Notes: generated by a model from the letters alone, not told the origin. A stretch of 64,000 nt of DNA from Streptomyces longwoodensis (GCF_001514125.1 NZ_KQ948551.1:457291-521290), one strand, 5' to 3'; positions 1-9,347 are shown, numbered from the stretch's first letter. Numbers and translations are program-made.

Positions 1-143
1 GCGTCCGGGCGCCGCTCCCGCACCACCACGTGCGCGGCCAGGTCGCGGGCGGCCCAGCCCTCGCAGAGCGTCGGGGCGTCGGGGCCGGCGGTTTCCAAGA
101 GGTCGGCGAGCAGGAGCCGTTCACGCTTGGCGAAGGTCGACAT
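1..143 (-). CDS. TIGR03085-type DinB/maleylpyruvate-isomerase-like protein (5' part only)
   Basis: The reverse strand encodes the first 47 residues of a protein that runs off the left edge. It begins [20 protein letters not shown] and continues with an [14 protein letters not shown] motif. That pattern (helix with small acidic positions, then W-x-x-x-D-L-x-x-H) is typical of actinobacterial DinB-like/mycothiol-dependent isomerase-type proteins, usually annotated TIGR03085. The conserved histidine would be one metal ligand. It is divergent from hisI, and its start lies 7 bases downstream of a TAGGCT -10 box, so its mRNA is probably leaderless. Substrate and function cannot be told from this fragment. 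Confidence 0.75.
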   Translation of the reverse strand, partial: MSTFAKRERLLLADLLETAGPDAPTLCEGWAARDLAAHVVVRERRPD

Positions 144-149
144 GGAGCC

Positions 150-155
150 AGCCTA
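150..155 (-). promoter_or_regulatory. -10 element for a leaderless transcript of the TIGR03085-type gene
   Basis: On the minus strand TAGGCT ends 7 bases before the ATG at 143, which places transcription initiation on or next to the start codon. There is no Shine-Dalgarno sequence between them. The same geometry recurs at several genes in this window. Confidence 0.5.
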
Positions 156-213
156 CGACCAGCCCGCGGACGCGGCACCGGTGTCGTCACCTGCGCGCGG
201 CACAATGGCACCC

Positions 214-606
214 ATGACCAGCACCGACCGGCCCAGCGGCCTCGACCCGGAGATCGCGGCGCGCCTCAAGCGCAGCCCCGACGGCCTCCTGCCCGCCATC
301 GCCCAGCAGTACGACACCGGTGAGGTGCTGATGCTCGGCTGGATGGACGACGAGGCGCTGCACCGCACCCTCACCACCGGCCGCTGCACCTACTGGTCGC
401 GCAGCCGCCAGGAGTACTGGGTCAAGGGCGACACCTCCGGGCACGTCCAGTGGGTGAAGTCCGTCGCCCTGGACTGCGACGCCGACACCGTGCTCGTGCG
501 GGTCGACCAGGTCGGGGCCGCCTGCCACACCGGCGCGCGCACCTGCTTCGACACCGACGTGCTGCTCGCGGACGCCGGTTCGGGCGCCGCGGCCCGGGGT
601 CAGTAG
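214..606 (+). CDS. hisI: Phosphoribosyl-AMP cyclohydrolase
   Basis: This 130-residue protein opens the adenine ring of phosphoribosyl-AMP in the third step of histidine biosynthesis (cytoplasmic, zinc and magnesium dependent). Signatures seen: [12 protein letters not shown], the [14 protein letters not shown] block, the metal-binding DCDADT motif, and the cysteines of [11 protein letters not shown]. Length matches stand-alone HisI proteins, with no HisE fusion. ATG 214 is chosen over ATG 205 because CACAAT at 201-206 is placed like a -10 box for a leaderless start at 214. Its stop is 11 bases before trpE, and a TAGGGT sequence overlaps the stop codon. Confidence 0.93.
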   Translation: MTSTDRPSGLDPEIAARLKRSPDGLLPAIAQQYDTGEVLMLGWMDDEALHRTLTTGRCTYWSRSRQEYWVKGDTSGHVQWVKSVALDCDADTVLVRVDQVGAACHTGARTCFDTDVLLADAGSGAAARGQ

Positions 607-617
607 GGTCGGCCGTC

Positions 618-2105
618 ATGGACCTCGAGACGTTCCGCAAGCTGGCCGCCGACCGGCGCGTGATCCCGGTCACCCGCAAGCTCCTCGCCGACGGCGACAC
701 CCCGGTCGCCCTGTACCGCAAGCTCGCCGCCGAGCGCCCCGGCACCTTCCTGCTGGAGTCCGCCGAGAACGGCCGCACTGCGTATCTGTGGTCCCGGTAC
801 TCCTTCGTCGGCGTCCGCTCCGCCGCGACGCTCACCTCCCGCGACGGCCAGGCCGCCTGGCTCGGCACCCCGCCGGTCGGCGTCCCCACCGACGGCGACC
901 CGCTCGCCGCCCTGCGCGCCACCCTCCAGGCCCTGCACACCCCCCACCAGGAGGGCCTGCCGCCCTTCACCGGCGGCCTGGTCGGCTACCTGGGCTACGA
1001 CATCGTCCGCCGCCTGGAGAAGATCGGCCCCGGCGAGCGCGACGACCTGCGGCTGCCCGAGCTGACCATGCTCCTCACCAGCGACCTCGCGGTGATGGAC
1101 CACTGGGAGGGCTCGGTCCTGCTGATCGCCAACGCGATCAACCACAACGACCTCGACACCGGCGTGGACGAGGCGTACGCCGACGCGGTGGCCCGCCTGG
1201 ACGCCATGGAGGCGGACCTCTCGCGCGCCGTCCCCCAGCCGCCGGCCGTCCTGCCGCCCTCCGAGCTGCCGGAGTACACCGCGCGCTGGGGCGGCCCCGA
1301 CTTCCAGCGCGCCGTCGAGGACGTCAAGGAGCGCATCCGCGCGGGCGAGGCCTTCCAGGTCGTGCCCTCGCAGCGCTTCGAGACCCCGTGCACGGCGAGC
1401 GCCCTGGACGTCTACCGGGTGCTGCGGGCCACCAACCCCTCGCCGTACATGTACCTGTTCCGCTTCGACGGGTTCGACGTCGTCGGCTCGTCCCCCGAGG
1501 CCCTGGTCAAGGTCGAGGACGGGCGGGCCATGGTCCACCCCATCGCCGGCACCCGGCACCGCGGGGCGACGCCGCAGGAGGACCAGGCCCTCGCCGAGGA
1601 GCTGCTCGCCGACCCCAAGGAGCGCGCCGAGCACCTCATGCTGGTCGACCTCGGCCGCAACGACCTCGGCCGGGTCTGCGAGCCGGGCTCGGTGGAGGTC
1701 GTGGACTTCATGTCCGTCGAGCGGTACTCCCACGTGATGCACATCGTCTCCACGGTCACCGGCACGGTCGCCGCGGGCCGCACCGCCTTCGACGTGCTCA
1801 CCGCCTGCTTCCCGGCGGGCACCCTCTCCGGCGCCCCCAAGCCCCGCGCGATGCAGATCATCGACGAACTCGAACCGTCCCGGCGCGGCCTGTACGGCGG
1901 CTGCGTCGGCTACCTCGACTTCGCCGGCGACTCCGACACCGCCATCGCCATCCGCACCGCCCTGCTGCGCGACGGCACCGCCTACGTGCAGGCGGGCGCG
2001 GGCGTGGTCGCCGACTCCGACCCGGTCGCCGAGGACCAGGAGTGCCGCAATAAGGCGGCCGCGGTCCTGCGGGCGGTCCACACCGCCAACCGCCTCCGCG
2101 CGTAG
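618..2105 (+). CDS. trpE: Anthranilate synthase component I
   Basis: The protein has 495 residues and converts chorismate (with glutamine or ammonia) to anthranilate, the first committed step to tryptophan. Seen motifs of the chorismate-binding family: [35 protein letters not shown], and [19 protein letters not shown] near the C terminus. Residues 1-200 form the usual N-terminal TrpE domain that carries feedback-inhibition contacts in relatives. No trpG lies nearby, so the glutaminase subunit must be elsewhere. It is 11 bases downstream of hisI with a possible internal promoter (TAGGGT 604-609). Its stop codon abuts an interspersed repeat. Confidence 0.96.
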   Translation: MDLETFRKLAADRRVIPVTRKLLADGDTPVALYRKLAAERPGTFLLESAENGRTAYLWSRYSFVGVRSAATLTSRDGQAAWLGTPPVGVPTDGDPLAALRATLQALHTPHQEGLPPFTGGLVGYLGYDIVRRLEKIGPGERDDLRLPELTMLLTSDLAVMDHWEGSVLLIANAINHNDLDTGVDEAYADAVARLDAMEADLSRAVPQPPAVLPPSELPEYTARWGGPDFQRAVEDVKERIRAGEAFQVVPSQRFETPCTASALDVYRVLRATNPSPYMYLFRFDGFDVVGSSPEALVKVEDGRAMVHPIAGTRHRGATPQEDQALAEELLADPKERAEHLMLVDLGRNDLGRVCEPGSVEVVDFMSVERYSHVMHIVSTVTGTVAAGRTAFDVLTACFPAGTLSGAPKPRAMQIIDELEPSRRGLYGGCVGYLDFAGDSDTAIAIRTALLRDGTAYVQAGAGVVADSDPVAEDQECRNKAAAVLRAVHTANRLRA

Positions 2106-2290
2106 GGCGTGTCTTTCGGATCACCCCGGGGCCGCGGGGCTCGGCACGCACATCTGCCGCGTTGTCGTCGGTTGCCGATGCTCCGCATCGACGCCCTCCT
2201 CCGCCTTGCAGCTGCACGCACCGAGCCCCGCTCACCGGTACCGACACGGCACCGCCCCTCCGAATCGGGCTGATCCGAAAGACACGCCCT
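2104..2290. repeat. 187-bp nested inverted-repeat element, MITE-like
   Basis: Perfect 20-bp terminal inverted repeats lie at 2104-2123 and 2271-2290. Inside are an 11-bp inverted pair (2134-2144 with 2221-2231) and a small central hairpin (2176-2190, CGATGC/GCATCG). There is no convincing reading frame. From memory, sequences with GTGTCTTTCGGATCA ends recur in many Streptomyces genomes, so this looks like a miniature non-autonomous transposable element or mobile palindrome. The left end overlaps the trpE stop codon (2103-2105). No clear target duplication is visible. Confidence 0.7.
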
Positions 2291-2322
2291 GGACCCCGCG
2301 CGCGATGGGGCGCGTCTCACGC

Positions 2323-2350
2323 AACCCCGGGTGACCCTTCGCCCGGGGTT
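2323..2350 (+). other. Hairpin upstream of the trp-region membrane protein gene
   Basis: AACCCCGGG (2323-2331) and CCCGGGGTT (2342-2350) form a perfect 9-bp stem with a 10-base loop, 18 bases before the GTG at 2369. It has no T-run, so it may act as a weak terminator, an attenuator or an mRNA stabiliser between trpE and the next gene. Confidence 0.5.
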
Positions 2351-2368
2351 CAGGCGACACTGGAGTAC

Positions 2369-3010
2369 GTGACTGCCGTACCGCACCCCCGAACCGAAGC
2401 CGCCGGCCCCGCGCGGGCCGGCCGCCGGAGCCTCGCCGTCGCCCTGCTGAGCGGAGCGCTCGGCGCGGCCGTGGCCCTCCTCGCCACCCGGCAGCGCTGG
2501 TCCGAGGGCACCGCCACGGTGGCCGGCGGCTCCTTCCCGCTGACCGCCCGCGGGAGCGACGTCACCGGCGTCCCCGCCGCGCTCGCCATAGTGGGCCTGG
2601 CCGCGCTGGTCGCGGTGTTCGCCGTCCGCCGGGCCGGCCGCTTCGCGGTCTCCGCGCTGCTCGCGCTCTCCGGCCTCGGCATCGTCACCGCCGCCCTGGT
2701 GGGCGCCTCCGACTCCGGCGCGCTCGACGAGAAGGCCGCCCAGGCCTCCGGCGACACCTCCGCCACGGTCGCCTCCTTCAGCCACACCGCGTGGCCGTAC
2801 GTCGCGGCCGTCGGCGGTCTGCTGATCCTGCTGGCCGGCCTGCTCGCCCTGCGCTACGGCCGCCTGTGGCCGGCCATGTCCGGCCGCTACGAGCGCGGCG
2901 GCGCCCCCCGCCCCCGGCGCGCGGCGGCCCTGGCCGACCCCGACCGCCCCGAGGACATCTGGAAGGCCCTGGACCGCGGCGAGGACCCCACGGGCGCCGA
3001 CCCCGCCTGA
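2369..3010 (+). CDS. Trp-region conserved membrane protein (TIGR02234 type)
   Basis: This 213-residue integral membrane protein has about four hydrophobic helices, beginning roughly at residues 22, 73, 98 and 147. Its tail is polar and acidic (PEDIWKALDRGED). The W-x-EG-x-A-x-V-A-G segment after the first helix, and a location between trpE and trpC, match the actinobacterial family called tryptophan-biosynthesis-associated membrane protein. Its biochemical role is unknown. GTG 2369 is chosen because GGAG lies 6 bases upstream and the frame further upstream runs through the 2104-2290 repeat. Confidence 0.85.
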   Translation: MTAVPHPRTEAAGPARAGRRSLAVALLSGALGAAVALLATRQRWSEGTATVAGGSFPLTARGSDVTGVPAALAIVGLAALVAVFAVRRAGRFAVSALLALSGLGIVTAALVGASDSGALDEKAAQASGDTSATVASFSHTAWPYVAAVGGLLILLAGLLALRYGRLWPAMSGRYERGGAPRPRRAAALADPDRPEDIWKALDRGEDPTGADPA

Positions 3011-3083
3011 CCGCCCGCCCGGGTGTGGCGCATCAGACGCCGCCGGGAGGCCACCCCCGCTCATTCCGCGCCCGGGCGTGCGG

Positions 3084-3089
3084 GACAAT
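3084..3089 (+). promoter_or_regulatory. -10 candidate for the HGxxPAAW gene
   Basis: GACAAT lies about 100 bases before the ATG at 3190. The interval contains three imperfect 9-bp direct repeats (3143-3169) and ends with the purine-rich GAGGAG Shine-Dalgarno sequence. Confidence 0.35.
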
Positions 3090-3189
3090 GGGAGGGGGTG
3101 CCCGGCACGGGTCCGGGCGGGCCCCGCAGGACACAGCGCGTACGACACGTGCGGCACGTTCGACACGTCACAGCAACGAGGAGCATTTC

Positions 3190-3441
3190 ATGGCGGGCAG
3201 CAGCCACGGTCACACCCCGGCCGCGTGGACCGGTGTCATCATCGCCTTCATCGGTTTCTGCGTCGCGGGCACGTTCATGGTGGCGGCCCAGCCGGCCGGT
3301 TTCTGGGCCGGCATGGTGATCGTGGTGCTCGGTGGTGTGGTCGGCGGGATCATGCGCGCCATGGGCCTCGGCCAGCCGAAGGAGCAGCACCCGGTGCACC
3401 AGGTGTCGGCGACGCGCGAGCCGGCCGGCGCCGAGGGCTGA
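3190..3441 (+). CDS. HGxxPAAW-family small membrane protein
   Basis: This 83-residue protein starts MAGSSHGHTPAAWTGV, which is the diagnostic motif of the actinobacterial HGxxPAAW family (DUF6704). Two transmembrane helices follow (about residues 16-36 and 40-60). The tail is charged and contains a histidine-rich QHPVHQV segment. It is a conserved neighbour of the tryptophan genes in Streptomyces, with no known function. A GAGGAG ribosome-binding site precedes the ATG. Histidines at both ends could bind metal, but this is speculation. Confidence 0.88.
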   Translation: MAGSSHGHTPAAWTGVIIAFIGFCVAGTFMVAAQPAGFWAGMVIVVLGGVVGGIMRAMGLGQPKEQHPVHQVSATREPAGAEG

Positions 3442-3519
3442 GCTCCCCGTACGCCTGTCCGGGCGGCGGCACGGTGACCCCACCGGCCGCCGCCCGCGCG
3501 CGTACCGGCCGGTGCGCGG

Positions 3520-3525
3520 CACAAT
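3520..3525 (+). promoter_or_regulatory. -10 element for a leaderless DUF2752 transcript
   Basis: CACAAT ends 8 bases before GTG 3533. The same hexamer, GCGGCACAATG context and spacing precede hisI at 201-206. This favours GTG 3533 over the overlapping ATG 3524 as the translation start. Confidence 0.45.
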
Positions 3526-3532
3526 GCGAGGC

Positions 3533-3961
3533 GTGGAAGCAGACCAGCACAGTGTGACCACGGACCCCCGCGCGGCGCGGCTCGCCGTGCCCGCCGGGAT
3601 CCTCGCGGCGGTCGCCGGGGCCTTCGCCTACGTCGGCACGGTCGACCCCAACACCCCGGGCCACTACCCGCTGTGCCCGCTCTACGCCGTCACGGGCCTG
3701 TACTGCCCCGGCTGCGGCGGACTGCGCAGCGCGCACGCGTTCGTGCACGGCGACCTGCTCGGCGCCCTCCAGGACAACGCGGCGGCCGTGCTGGCCTACC
3801 TGGGCTTCGCCGTCGTGTGGACCGTCTGGGTGGTCCGCGCCGTCCGCGGCCGGCCGGCCGGCATCCGGCTCGGGACGGCGCAGCTGTGGGCCCTCGGCGC
3901 GTTCCTGCTGGTCTTCACGGTTGTCCGGAACCTGCCCTTCGGTGGCTGGCTGCGTCCTTGA
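3533..3961 (+). CDS. DUF2752 membrane protein
   Basis: This 142-residue protein has three predicted membrane helices. Its loop carries the DUF2752 signature CPLYAVTGLYCPGCGGLRSA, followed by HAFVHGDLLGAL. Cysteines of the CPGCGG motif could coordinate a metal or form disulphides, but the family has no assigned role. GTG 3533 is preferred on promoter geometry; ATG 3524 would add three residues. It is the third small membrane protein in a row between trpE and trpC, a conserved arrangement suggesting membrane-linked accessory functions. Confidence 0.85.
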   Translation: MEADQHSVTTDPRAARLAVPAGILAAVAGAFAYVGTVDPNTPGHYPLCPLYAVTGLYCPGCGGLRSAHAFVHGDLLGALQDNAAAVLAYLGFAVVWTVWVVRAVRGRPAGIRLGTAQLWALGAFLLVFTVVRNLPFGGWLRP

Positions 3962-4043
3962 TCAACACCGGGTGTCCAGGTACTGGGACCCCGGTGACCG
4001 GATGCGGGGCCCCGCCCCCGCTCCGGATACCATCGCAGTGACC

Positions 4044-4103
4044 ATGGGTTTCCCCGCTGGTCGCTGGAATCGTCCACCGTCAGGAAGGGGGCCGCTCGCG
4101 TGA
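4044..4103 (+). CDS. Possible leader peptide upstream of trpC
   Basis: An ATG at 4044 opens a 19-codon frame with one Trp codon at position 8. Its TGA stop (4101-4103) overlaps the GTG start of trpC (4100-4102). Coupled reading of this frame could feed ribosomes into trpC. There is no good ribosome-binding site and only one Trp codon, so it is not a classical attenuation peptide. It could be chance. Confidence 0.25.
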   Translation: MGFPAGRWNRPPSGRGPLA

Positions 4104-4909
4104 GTGTGCTCGACGAGATCATCGACGGAGTCCGGGCCGACCTCGCGGAGCGGCAGGCGCGCGTCAGCCTCGACGAGCTCAAGGAGCGCGCGGCGAAGGC
4201 CCCCGCGGCCAAGGACGGCGTGGCCGCGCTCAAGGGCGACGGCGTCAAGGTCATCTGCGAGGTCAAGCGCTCCAGCCCGTCCAAGGGCGCGCTGGCCGCG
4301 ATCGCCGATCCGGCGGCCCTCGCCGCGGACTACGAGGCGGGCGGCGCGGCCGTCATCTCCGTGCTCACCGAGCAGCGCCGCTTCGGCGGCTCGCTCGCCG
4401 ACCTGGAGGCCGTCCGCGCGCGCGTGGACATCCCGGTCCTGCGCAAGGACTTCATCGTCACCTCGTACCAGCTGTGGGAGGCCCGCGCGTACGGCGCCGA
4501 CCTCGCCCTGCTGATCGTGGCCGCCCTCGACCAGCCGGCGCTGGAGTCGCTGATCGAGCGCGCCGTCTCCATCGGCCTCACCCCGCTCGTCGAGGTCCAC
4601 GACGAGGACGAGGTGGAGCGCGCGGTCGACGCCGGCGCCAGGATCATCGGCGTCAACGCCCGCAACCTCAAGACCCTCGAGGTCGACCGCGCCACCTTCG
4701 AGCGCGTGGCCCCCGAGATCCCGGACACCCTGGTCAAGGTCGCCGAGTCCGGCGTCCGCGGCCCGCACGACCTGATCGCCTACGCCAACGCCGGCGCGGA
4801 CGCGGTCCTGGTCGGCGAGTCCCTCGTGACCGGCAAGGACCCCAAGGCCGCGGTGGCGGACCTGGTCGCCGCGGGTGAACACCCGGCCCTGCGGCACGGT
4901 CGCGGCTGA
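4100..4909 (+). CDS. trpC: Indole-3-glycerol-phosphate synthase
   Basis: The protein has 269 residues, a (beta-alpha)8 barrel that closes the indole ring of carboxyphenylamino-deoxyribulose-phosphate. Seen: the active-site strand [13 protein letters not shown] (about residues 51-63), [42 protein letters not shown] and the phosphate-binding [13 protein letters not shown] 4100 follows AGGAAGGGGG, a strong ribosome-binding site. It is monofunctional with no TrpF fusion. It is 19 bases upstream of trpM and in the same direction as trpBA. Confidence 0.96.
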   Translation: MSVLDEIIDGVRADLAERQARVSLDELKERAAKAPAAKDGVAALKGDGVKVICEVKRSSPSKGALAAIADPAALAADYEAGGAAVISVLTEQRRFGGSLADLEAVRARVDIPVLRKDFIVTSYQLWEARAYGADLALLIVAALDQPALESLIERAVSIGLTPLVEVHDEDEVERAVDAGARIIGVNARNLKTLEVDRATFERVAPEIPDTLVKVAESGVRGPHDLIAYANAGADAVLVGESLVTGKDPKAAVADLVAAGEHPALRHGRG

Positions 4910-4915
4910 TCCCGC

Positions 4916-4921
4916 TAGGCT
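4916..4921 (+). promoter_or_regulatory. -10 element positioned for leaderless trpM mRNA
   Basis: TAGGCT at 4916-4921 ends 8 bases before the trpM ATG at 4929, just after the trpC stop. No Shine-Dalgarno sequence fits between. No good -35 is visible, which is common in Streptomyces. Confidence 0.5.
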
Positions 4922-4928
4922 TGCCCCG

Positions 4929-5096
4929 ATGACTCCCACCCTGACGACCGTGGACCGGCACGCGCGCCTGGCGCGCGGCTGCCGCCCGCGCGGCTGCCGC
5001 GCCCCGGCCCGCCGCGTGCACGGCCGCCGTGTCCGGTACGTCATCGGGGCCGAGCCCGGCCAGGTCAACGGGCGTCGATGGCAGCAGGCCCTGTAG
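4929..5096 (+). CDS. trpM: TrpM-like small basic protein
   Basis: A 55-codon frame between trpC and trpB encodes an arginine-rich protein (MTPTLTTVDRHARLARG, then repeated R-G-C-R and R-R-V segments). Position, size and composition match trpM (formerly trpX), a small Streptomyces coelicolor protein reported to modulate tryptophan biosynthesis and differentiation. I recall the S. coelicolor protein as 63 residues. The shorter form here may reflect the interspersed repeat that supplies the TAG stop. There is no ribosome-binding site; a TAGGCT box implies leaderless expression. Identity is inferred from synteny. Confidence 0.65.
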   Translation: MTPTLTTVDRHARLARGCRPRGCRAPARRVHGRRVRYVIGAEPGQVNGRRWQQAL

Positions 5097-5160
5097 GGGC
5101 GCGGGGAACTGCGCGACCAGCCCGGACGGGCCCGCACTCGACCATCCACCCCCGCCCCCA
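5094..5160 (+). repeat. Streptomyces interspersed intergenic repeat
   Basis: The stretch starting TAGGGGCGCGGGGAACTGCG and followed by CGACCAGCCCG then CCCGCACTCGACC resembles a short sequence family that I recall being scattered between genes across Streptomyces genomes. It begins with the trpM stop codon and fills most of the trpM-trpB gap. Confidence 0.5.
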
Positions 5161-5206
5161 CGGCGATCAGTGTTCTCTCTCCGCACACTCACCGTGAGGT
5201 TTCCGC

Positions 5207-6486
<1,280 letters not shown>

Positions 6487-6490
<4 letters not shown>

Positions 6491-7305
6491 GCGGGAACAT
6501 CCAGCTGTTGACCGACACCCTCGCCGCCGCCAGGGCGGAGGGGCGGTCCGTGCTCATCGCCTACCTGCCCGCCGGGTTCCCGACGGTGGACGGCGGCATC
6601 GAGGCCGTCACGGCCGCCTTCGACGGCGGCGCGGACGTCGTCGAGGTGGGCCTGCCGCACAGCGACCCCGTCCTCGACGGCCCGGTCATCCAGACCGCCG
6701 ACGACATCGCCCTGCGCGGCGGCGTGCGCATCGCCGACGTGATGCGCACGGTCCGCGAGGCCCACGCGGCCACCGGCAAGCCGGTCCTGGTCATGACGTA
6801 CTGGAACCCCATCGACCGCTACGGCGTCGAGCGGTTCACCGCGGAGCTGGCCGAGGCGGGCGGCGCCGGGGCGATCCTGCCCGACCTGCCGGTGCAGGAG
6901 TCCGCGCTGTGGCGGGAGCACGCCGAGAAGCACGGCCTCGCGACGGTCTTCGTCGTGGCGCCGAGCAGCAAGGACGAGCGGCTCGCGCAGATCACCGCGG
7001 CGGGCAGCGGCTTCGTCTACGCCGCCTCGCTGATGGGCGTCACCGGCACCCGCGAGTCCGTCGGCGCGCAGGCCCAGGACCTGGTCGAACGCACCCGGGC
7101 CACCGGCACCGGCCTGCCCGTCTGCGTCGGCCTGGGCGTCTCCAACGCCGCGCAGGCCGCCGAGGTGGCCGGCTTCGCCGACGGCGTGATCGTCGGGTCC
7201 GCGTTCGTGAAGCGGATGCTGGACGCCCCGGACCACCCGGCCGGCGTCGAGGCGGTGCGTGCCCTCGCGGCCGACCTGGCCGAGGGTGTGCGCGGCCGGG
7301 CGTGA
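6487..7305 (+). CDS. trpA: Tryptophan synthase alpha chain
   Basis: This 272-residue TIM-barrel protein cleaves indole-3-glycerol phosphate to indole, which is channelled to TrpB. Seen: [10 protein letters not shown] with the family acidic position [46 protein letters not shown] and the phosphate-binding GLGVSN and [12 protein letters not shown]. The common family form is PFSDP; here it reads LPHSDP, as I recall for other actinomycetes. GTG 6487 lies in the GTGA overlap with the trpB stop, indicating translational coupling. A strong hairpin follows the gene. Confidence 0.96.
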
Positions 7306-7362
7306 CCCGCTGACCGGCGACGACGCCGGGGGATTCGGTCACTCGAACGGGTGGACCTGGAG

Positions 7363-7389
7363 CCGGGGAGGCGCGCTGCGCCTCCCCGG
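7363..7389 (+). terminator. Hairpin terminator after trpA
   Basis: CCGGGGAGGCGC and GCGCCTCCCCGG pair perfectly over 12 bp around a 3-base loop, followed by TTCGTTT. It ends the trp block 14 bases before the next start codon. Confidence 0.7.
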
Positions 7390-7403
7390 TTCGTTTCCGG
7401 GGT

Positions 7404-8186
7404 GTGAGCGAGAAGAATCGTGAGGGTAAGCGCACCGCCCGGGAGCGGCTGGCGGTCGAGCGCGAGAAGCAGAAGGCCTCGGAGCGGCGCCGGCGCACAC
7501 TGATCGTGGCGGCGAGCGTGGTGTGCGTGCTGGGCCTGGCCGCCGTGATCGGCGTCGTCGCGGCGAACGCCGGCAAGGACCACGAGAGCGAGAGCTCCGG
7601 CCCGGTGGTGGCGCCCTCGGGCGCCCAGGGCAAGGACGCCCTCGCGATCCCGGTCGGCAAGGACGGCGCGAAGTCCACGCTCACCGTGTGGGAGGACTTC
7701 CGCTGCCCCGCCTGCAAGGCGTTCGAGACGGCGTACCGCTCGACGATCCACGAGCTGACCGACGCCGGCAAGCTCAAGGCCGAGTACCACCTGGCCACCC
7801 TCATCGACGGCAACATGGGCGGCAGCGGCTCGCGCGCCGCGGCGAACGCGGGCGCCTGCGCCCAGGACGCGGGCAAGTTCACCGCCTACCACGACGTGCT
7901 CTACGACAACCAGCCCGAGGAGACCGACGACGCCTACAGCAGCAAGGCCAAGCTCATCGAGCTGGCCGGCAAGGTCCCCGGCCTGGTCACCCCGTCGTTC
8001 CGCACGTGCGTGGAGAACGGCACCCACGACAGCTGGGTGGCCAAGTCCCAGGCGGCCTTCCGCAGCGGCGGCTTCACCGGCACGCCGACGGTCCTGCTGA
8101 ACGGCAAGAACATCTACCAGGACCGCACCATGACGCCCGCCAAGCTGAAGCAACTGGTCGAGCAGGGGGACCAGAACCAGGGGTGA
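7404..8186 (+). CDS. DsbA-family thioredoxin-fold membrane-anchored protein
   Basis: This 260-residue protein has a basic N terminus, one signal-anchor helix (about residues 32-54) and an extracytoplasmic DsbA-like thioredoxin domain. The redox motif CPAC is in WEDFRCPACKAFE (first Cys about residue 101). The cis-proline loop is GTPTVLLNGK near the C terminus. Two additional cysteines (in GACAQ and FRTCV) could form a structural disulphide. It probably acts as a thiol oxidase, isomerase or reductase for secreted proteins. It sits directly before lgt, which fits an envelope-protein maturation role. GTG 7404 has a weak ribosome-binding site. Confidence 0.88.
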   Translation: MSEKNREGKRTARERLAVEREKQKASERRRRTLIVAASVVCVLGLAAVIGVVAANAGKDHESESSGPVVAPSGAQGKDALAIPVGKDGAKSTLTVWEDFRCPACKAFETAYRSTIHELTDAGKLKAEYHLATLIDGNMGGSGSRAAANAGACAQDAGKFTAYHDVLYDNQPEETDDAYSSKAKLIELAGKVPGLVTPSFRTCVENGTHDSWVAKSQAAFRSGGFTGTPTVLLNGKNIYQDRTMTPAKLKQLVEQGDQNQG

Positions 8187-8270
8187 GCGGCGTTCTCACC
8201 CGCCTGTTATGGAGCCGTAGCCGGGCCGCCCGCCCCCCGCCCGGTCCGGCACGGTAGCGTCGACCCTGCC

Positions 8271-9323
8271 ATGGAACTTGCCTACATTCCCAGCCCGTCG
8301 CGGGGGGTCCTGCACCTCGGTCCCGTTCCGCTGCGCGCCTACGCCTTCTGCATCATCATCGGCGTCTTCGTCGCCGTCTGGCTCGGCAACCGGCGCTGGA
8401 TCGCGCGCGGCGGCCGGGCCGGGACGGTGGCCGACATCGCCGTCTGGGCGGTGCCGTTCGGCCTCGTCGGCGGGCGGCTCTACCACGTGATCACGGACTA
8501 CGAGCTGTACTTCAGCGCGGGCCGTGACTGGGTGGACGCCTTCAAGGTGTGGCAGGGCGGCCTCGGCATCTGGGGCGCGATCGCGCTCGGCGCGCTGGGT
8601 GCGTGGATCGGCGCCCGGCGCCGGGGCATCCCGATGCCCGCCTACGCCGACGCCGTCGCCCCCGGCATCGCGCTGGCGCAGGCCATCGGCCGCTGGGGCA
8701 ACTGGTTCAACCAGGAGCTCTACGGGCGCGCGACCGACGTTCCGTGGGCCCTGCACATCACCTCCTCGGCGGACGGGCGGGTGCCGGGGTACTACCACCC
8801 GACGTTCCTGTACGAGTCCCTGTGGTGCGTGGGCGTGGCCCTGCTGGTGATCTGGGCCGACCGGCGGTTCACGCTGGGGCACGGACGGGCGTTCGCGCTG
8901 TACGTCGCCGCGTACTGCGTGGGCCGGTTCTGGATCGAGTACCTGCGTGTCGACGACGCCCACCACGTCCTGGGCCTGCGCCTGAACAACTGGACCGCGC
9001 TGGTGGTGTTCCTGCTCGCGGTGGCCTACATCGTGGTGTCGGCGAAGAAGCGGCCGGGCCGCGAGGAGGTCGTCGAGCCGGGCGCGGCCGCCGAGGGAAC
9101 GACCGCCGACGCGACCTCCGGCGCGGACGGGACCGACGGGGAGTCCGGCAAGACGAGCGAGGGCGACGGTGAGACCGCCCGGAGCGACGCCGGACCGGCG
9201 ACCGGGTCCACCGACCTGACCAAGACCGGGGACGGGGCGGCCCCCGCCGAGGACGACGCCAAGACGAAGACCAAGACCGAGACCGAGACCGAGACCGAGT
9301 CGGCCGGCGGCAAGAAGAGCTAG
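8271..9323 (+). CDS. lgt: Prolipoprotein diacylglyceryl transferase
   Basis: The 350-residue membrane enzyme transfers diacylglycerol from phosphatidylglycerol to the lipobox cysteine of prolipoproteins. Seen Lgt signatures: IPSPSRGVLHLGPVPLRAYA at the N terminus, RLYHVITDYELY, WQGGLGIWGA, and AIGRWGNWFNQELYGR with the essential arginine and asparagine. Seven membrane helices end near residue 265. After that comes an 85-residue hydrophilic acidic tail ending in T-K/T-E dipeptide repeats, longer than in E. coli Lgt. A TAGCGT -10 candidate lies 12 bases before ATG 8271. Confidence 0.96.
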   Translation: MELAYIPSPSRGVLHLGPVPLRAYAFCIIIGVFVAVWLGNRRWIARGGRAGTVADIAVWAVPFGLVGGRLYHVITDYELYFSAGRDWVDAFKVWQGGLGIWGAIALGALGAWIGARRRGIPMPAYADAVAPGIALAQAIGRWGNWFNQELYGRATDVPWALHITSSADGRVPGYYHPTFLYESLWCVGVALLVIWADRRFTLGHGRAFALYVAAYCVGRFWIEYLRVDDAHHVLGLRLNNWTALVVFLLAVAYIVVSAKKRPGREEVVEPGAAAEGTTADATSGADGTDGESGKTSEGDGETARSDAGPATGSTDLTKTGDGAAPAEDDAKTKTKTETETETESAGGKKS

Positions 9324-9347
9324 CCGACGGCCGGTTCCCGCACGGTC

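Noticed and set aside
2104..2290. Rho-independent terminator of trpE
   Set aside because: The outer inverted repeats are 147 bases apart with nested internal pairs and no T-run, which fits a mobile palindrome better than a simple terminator.
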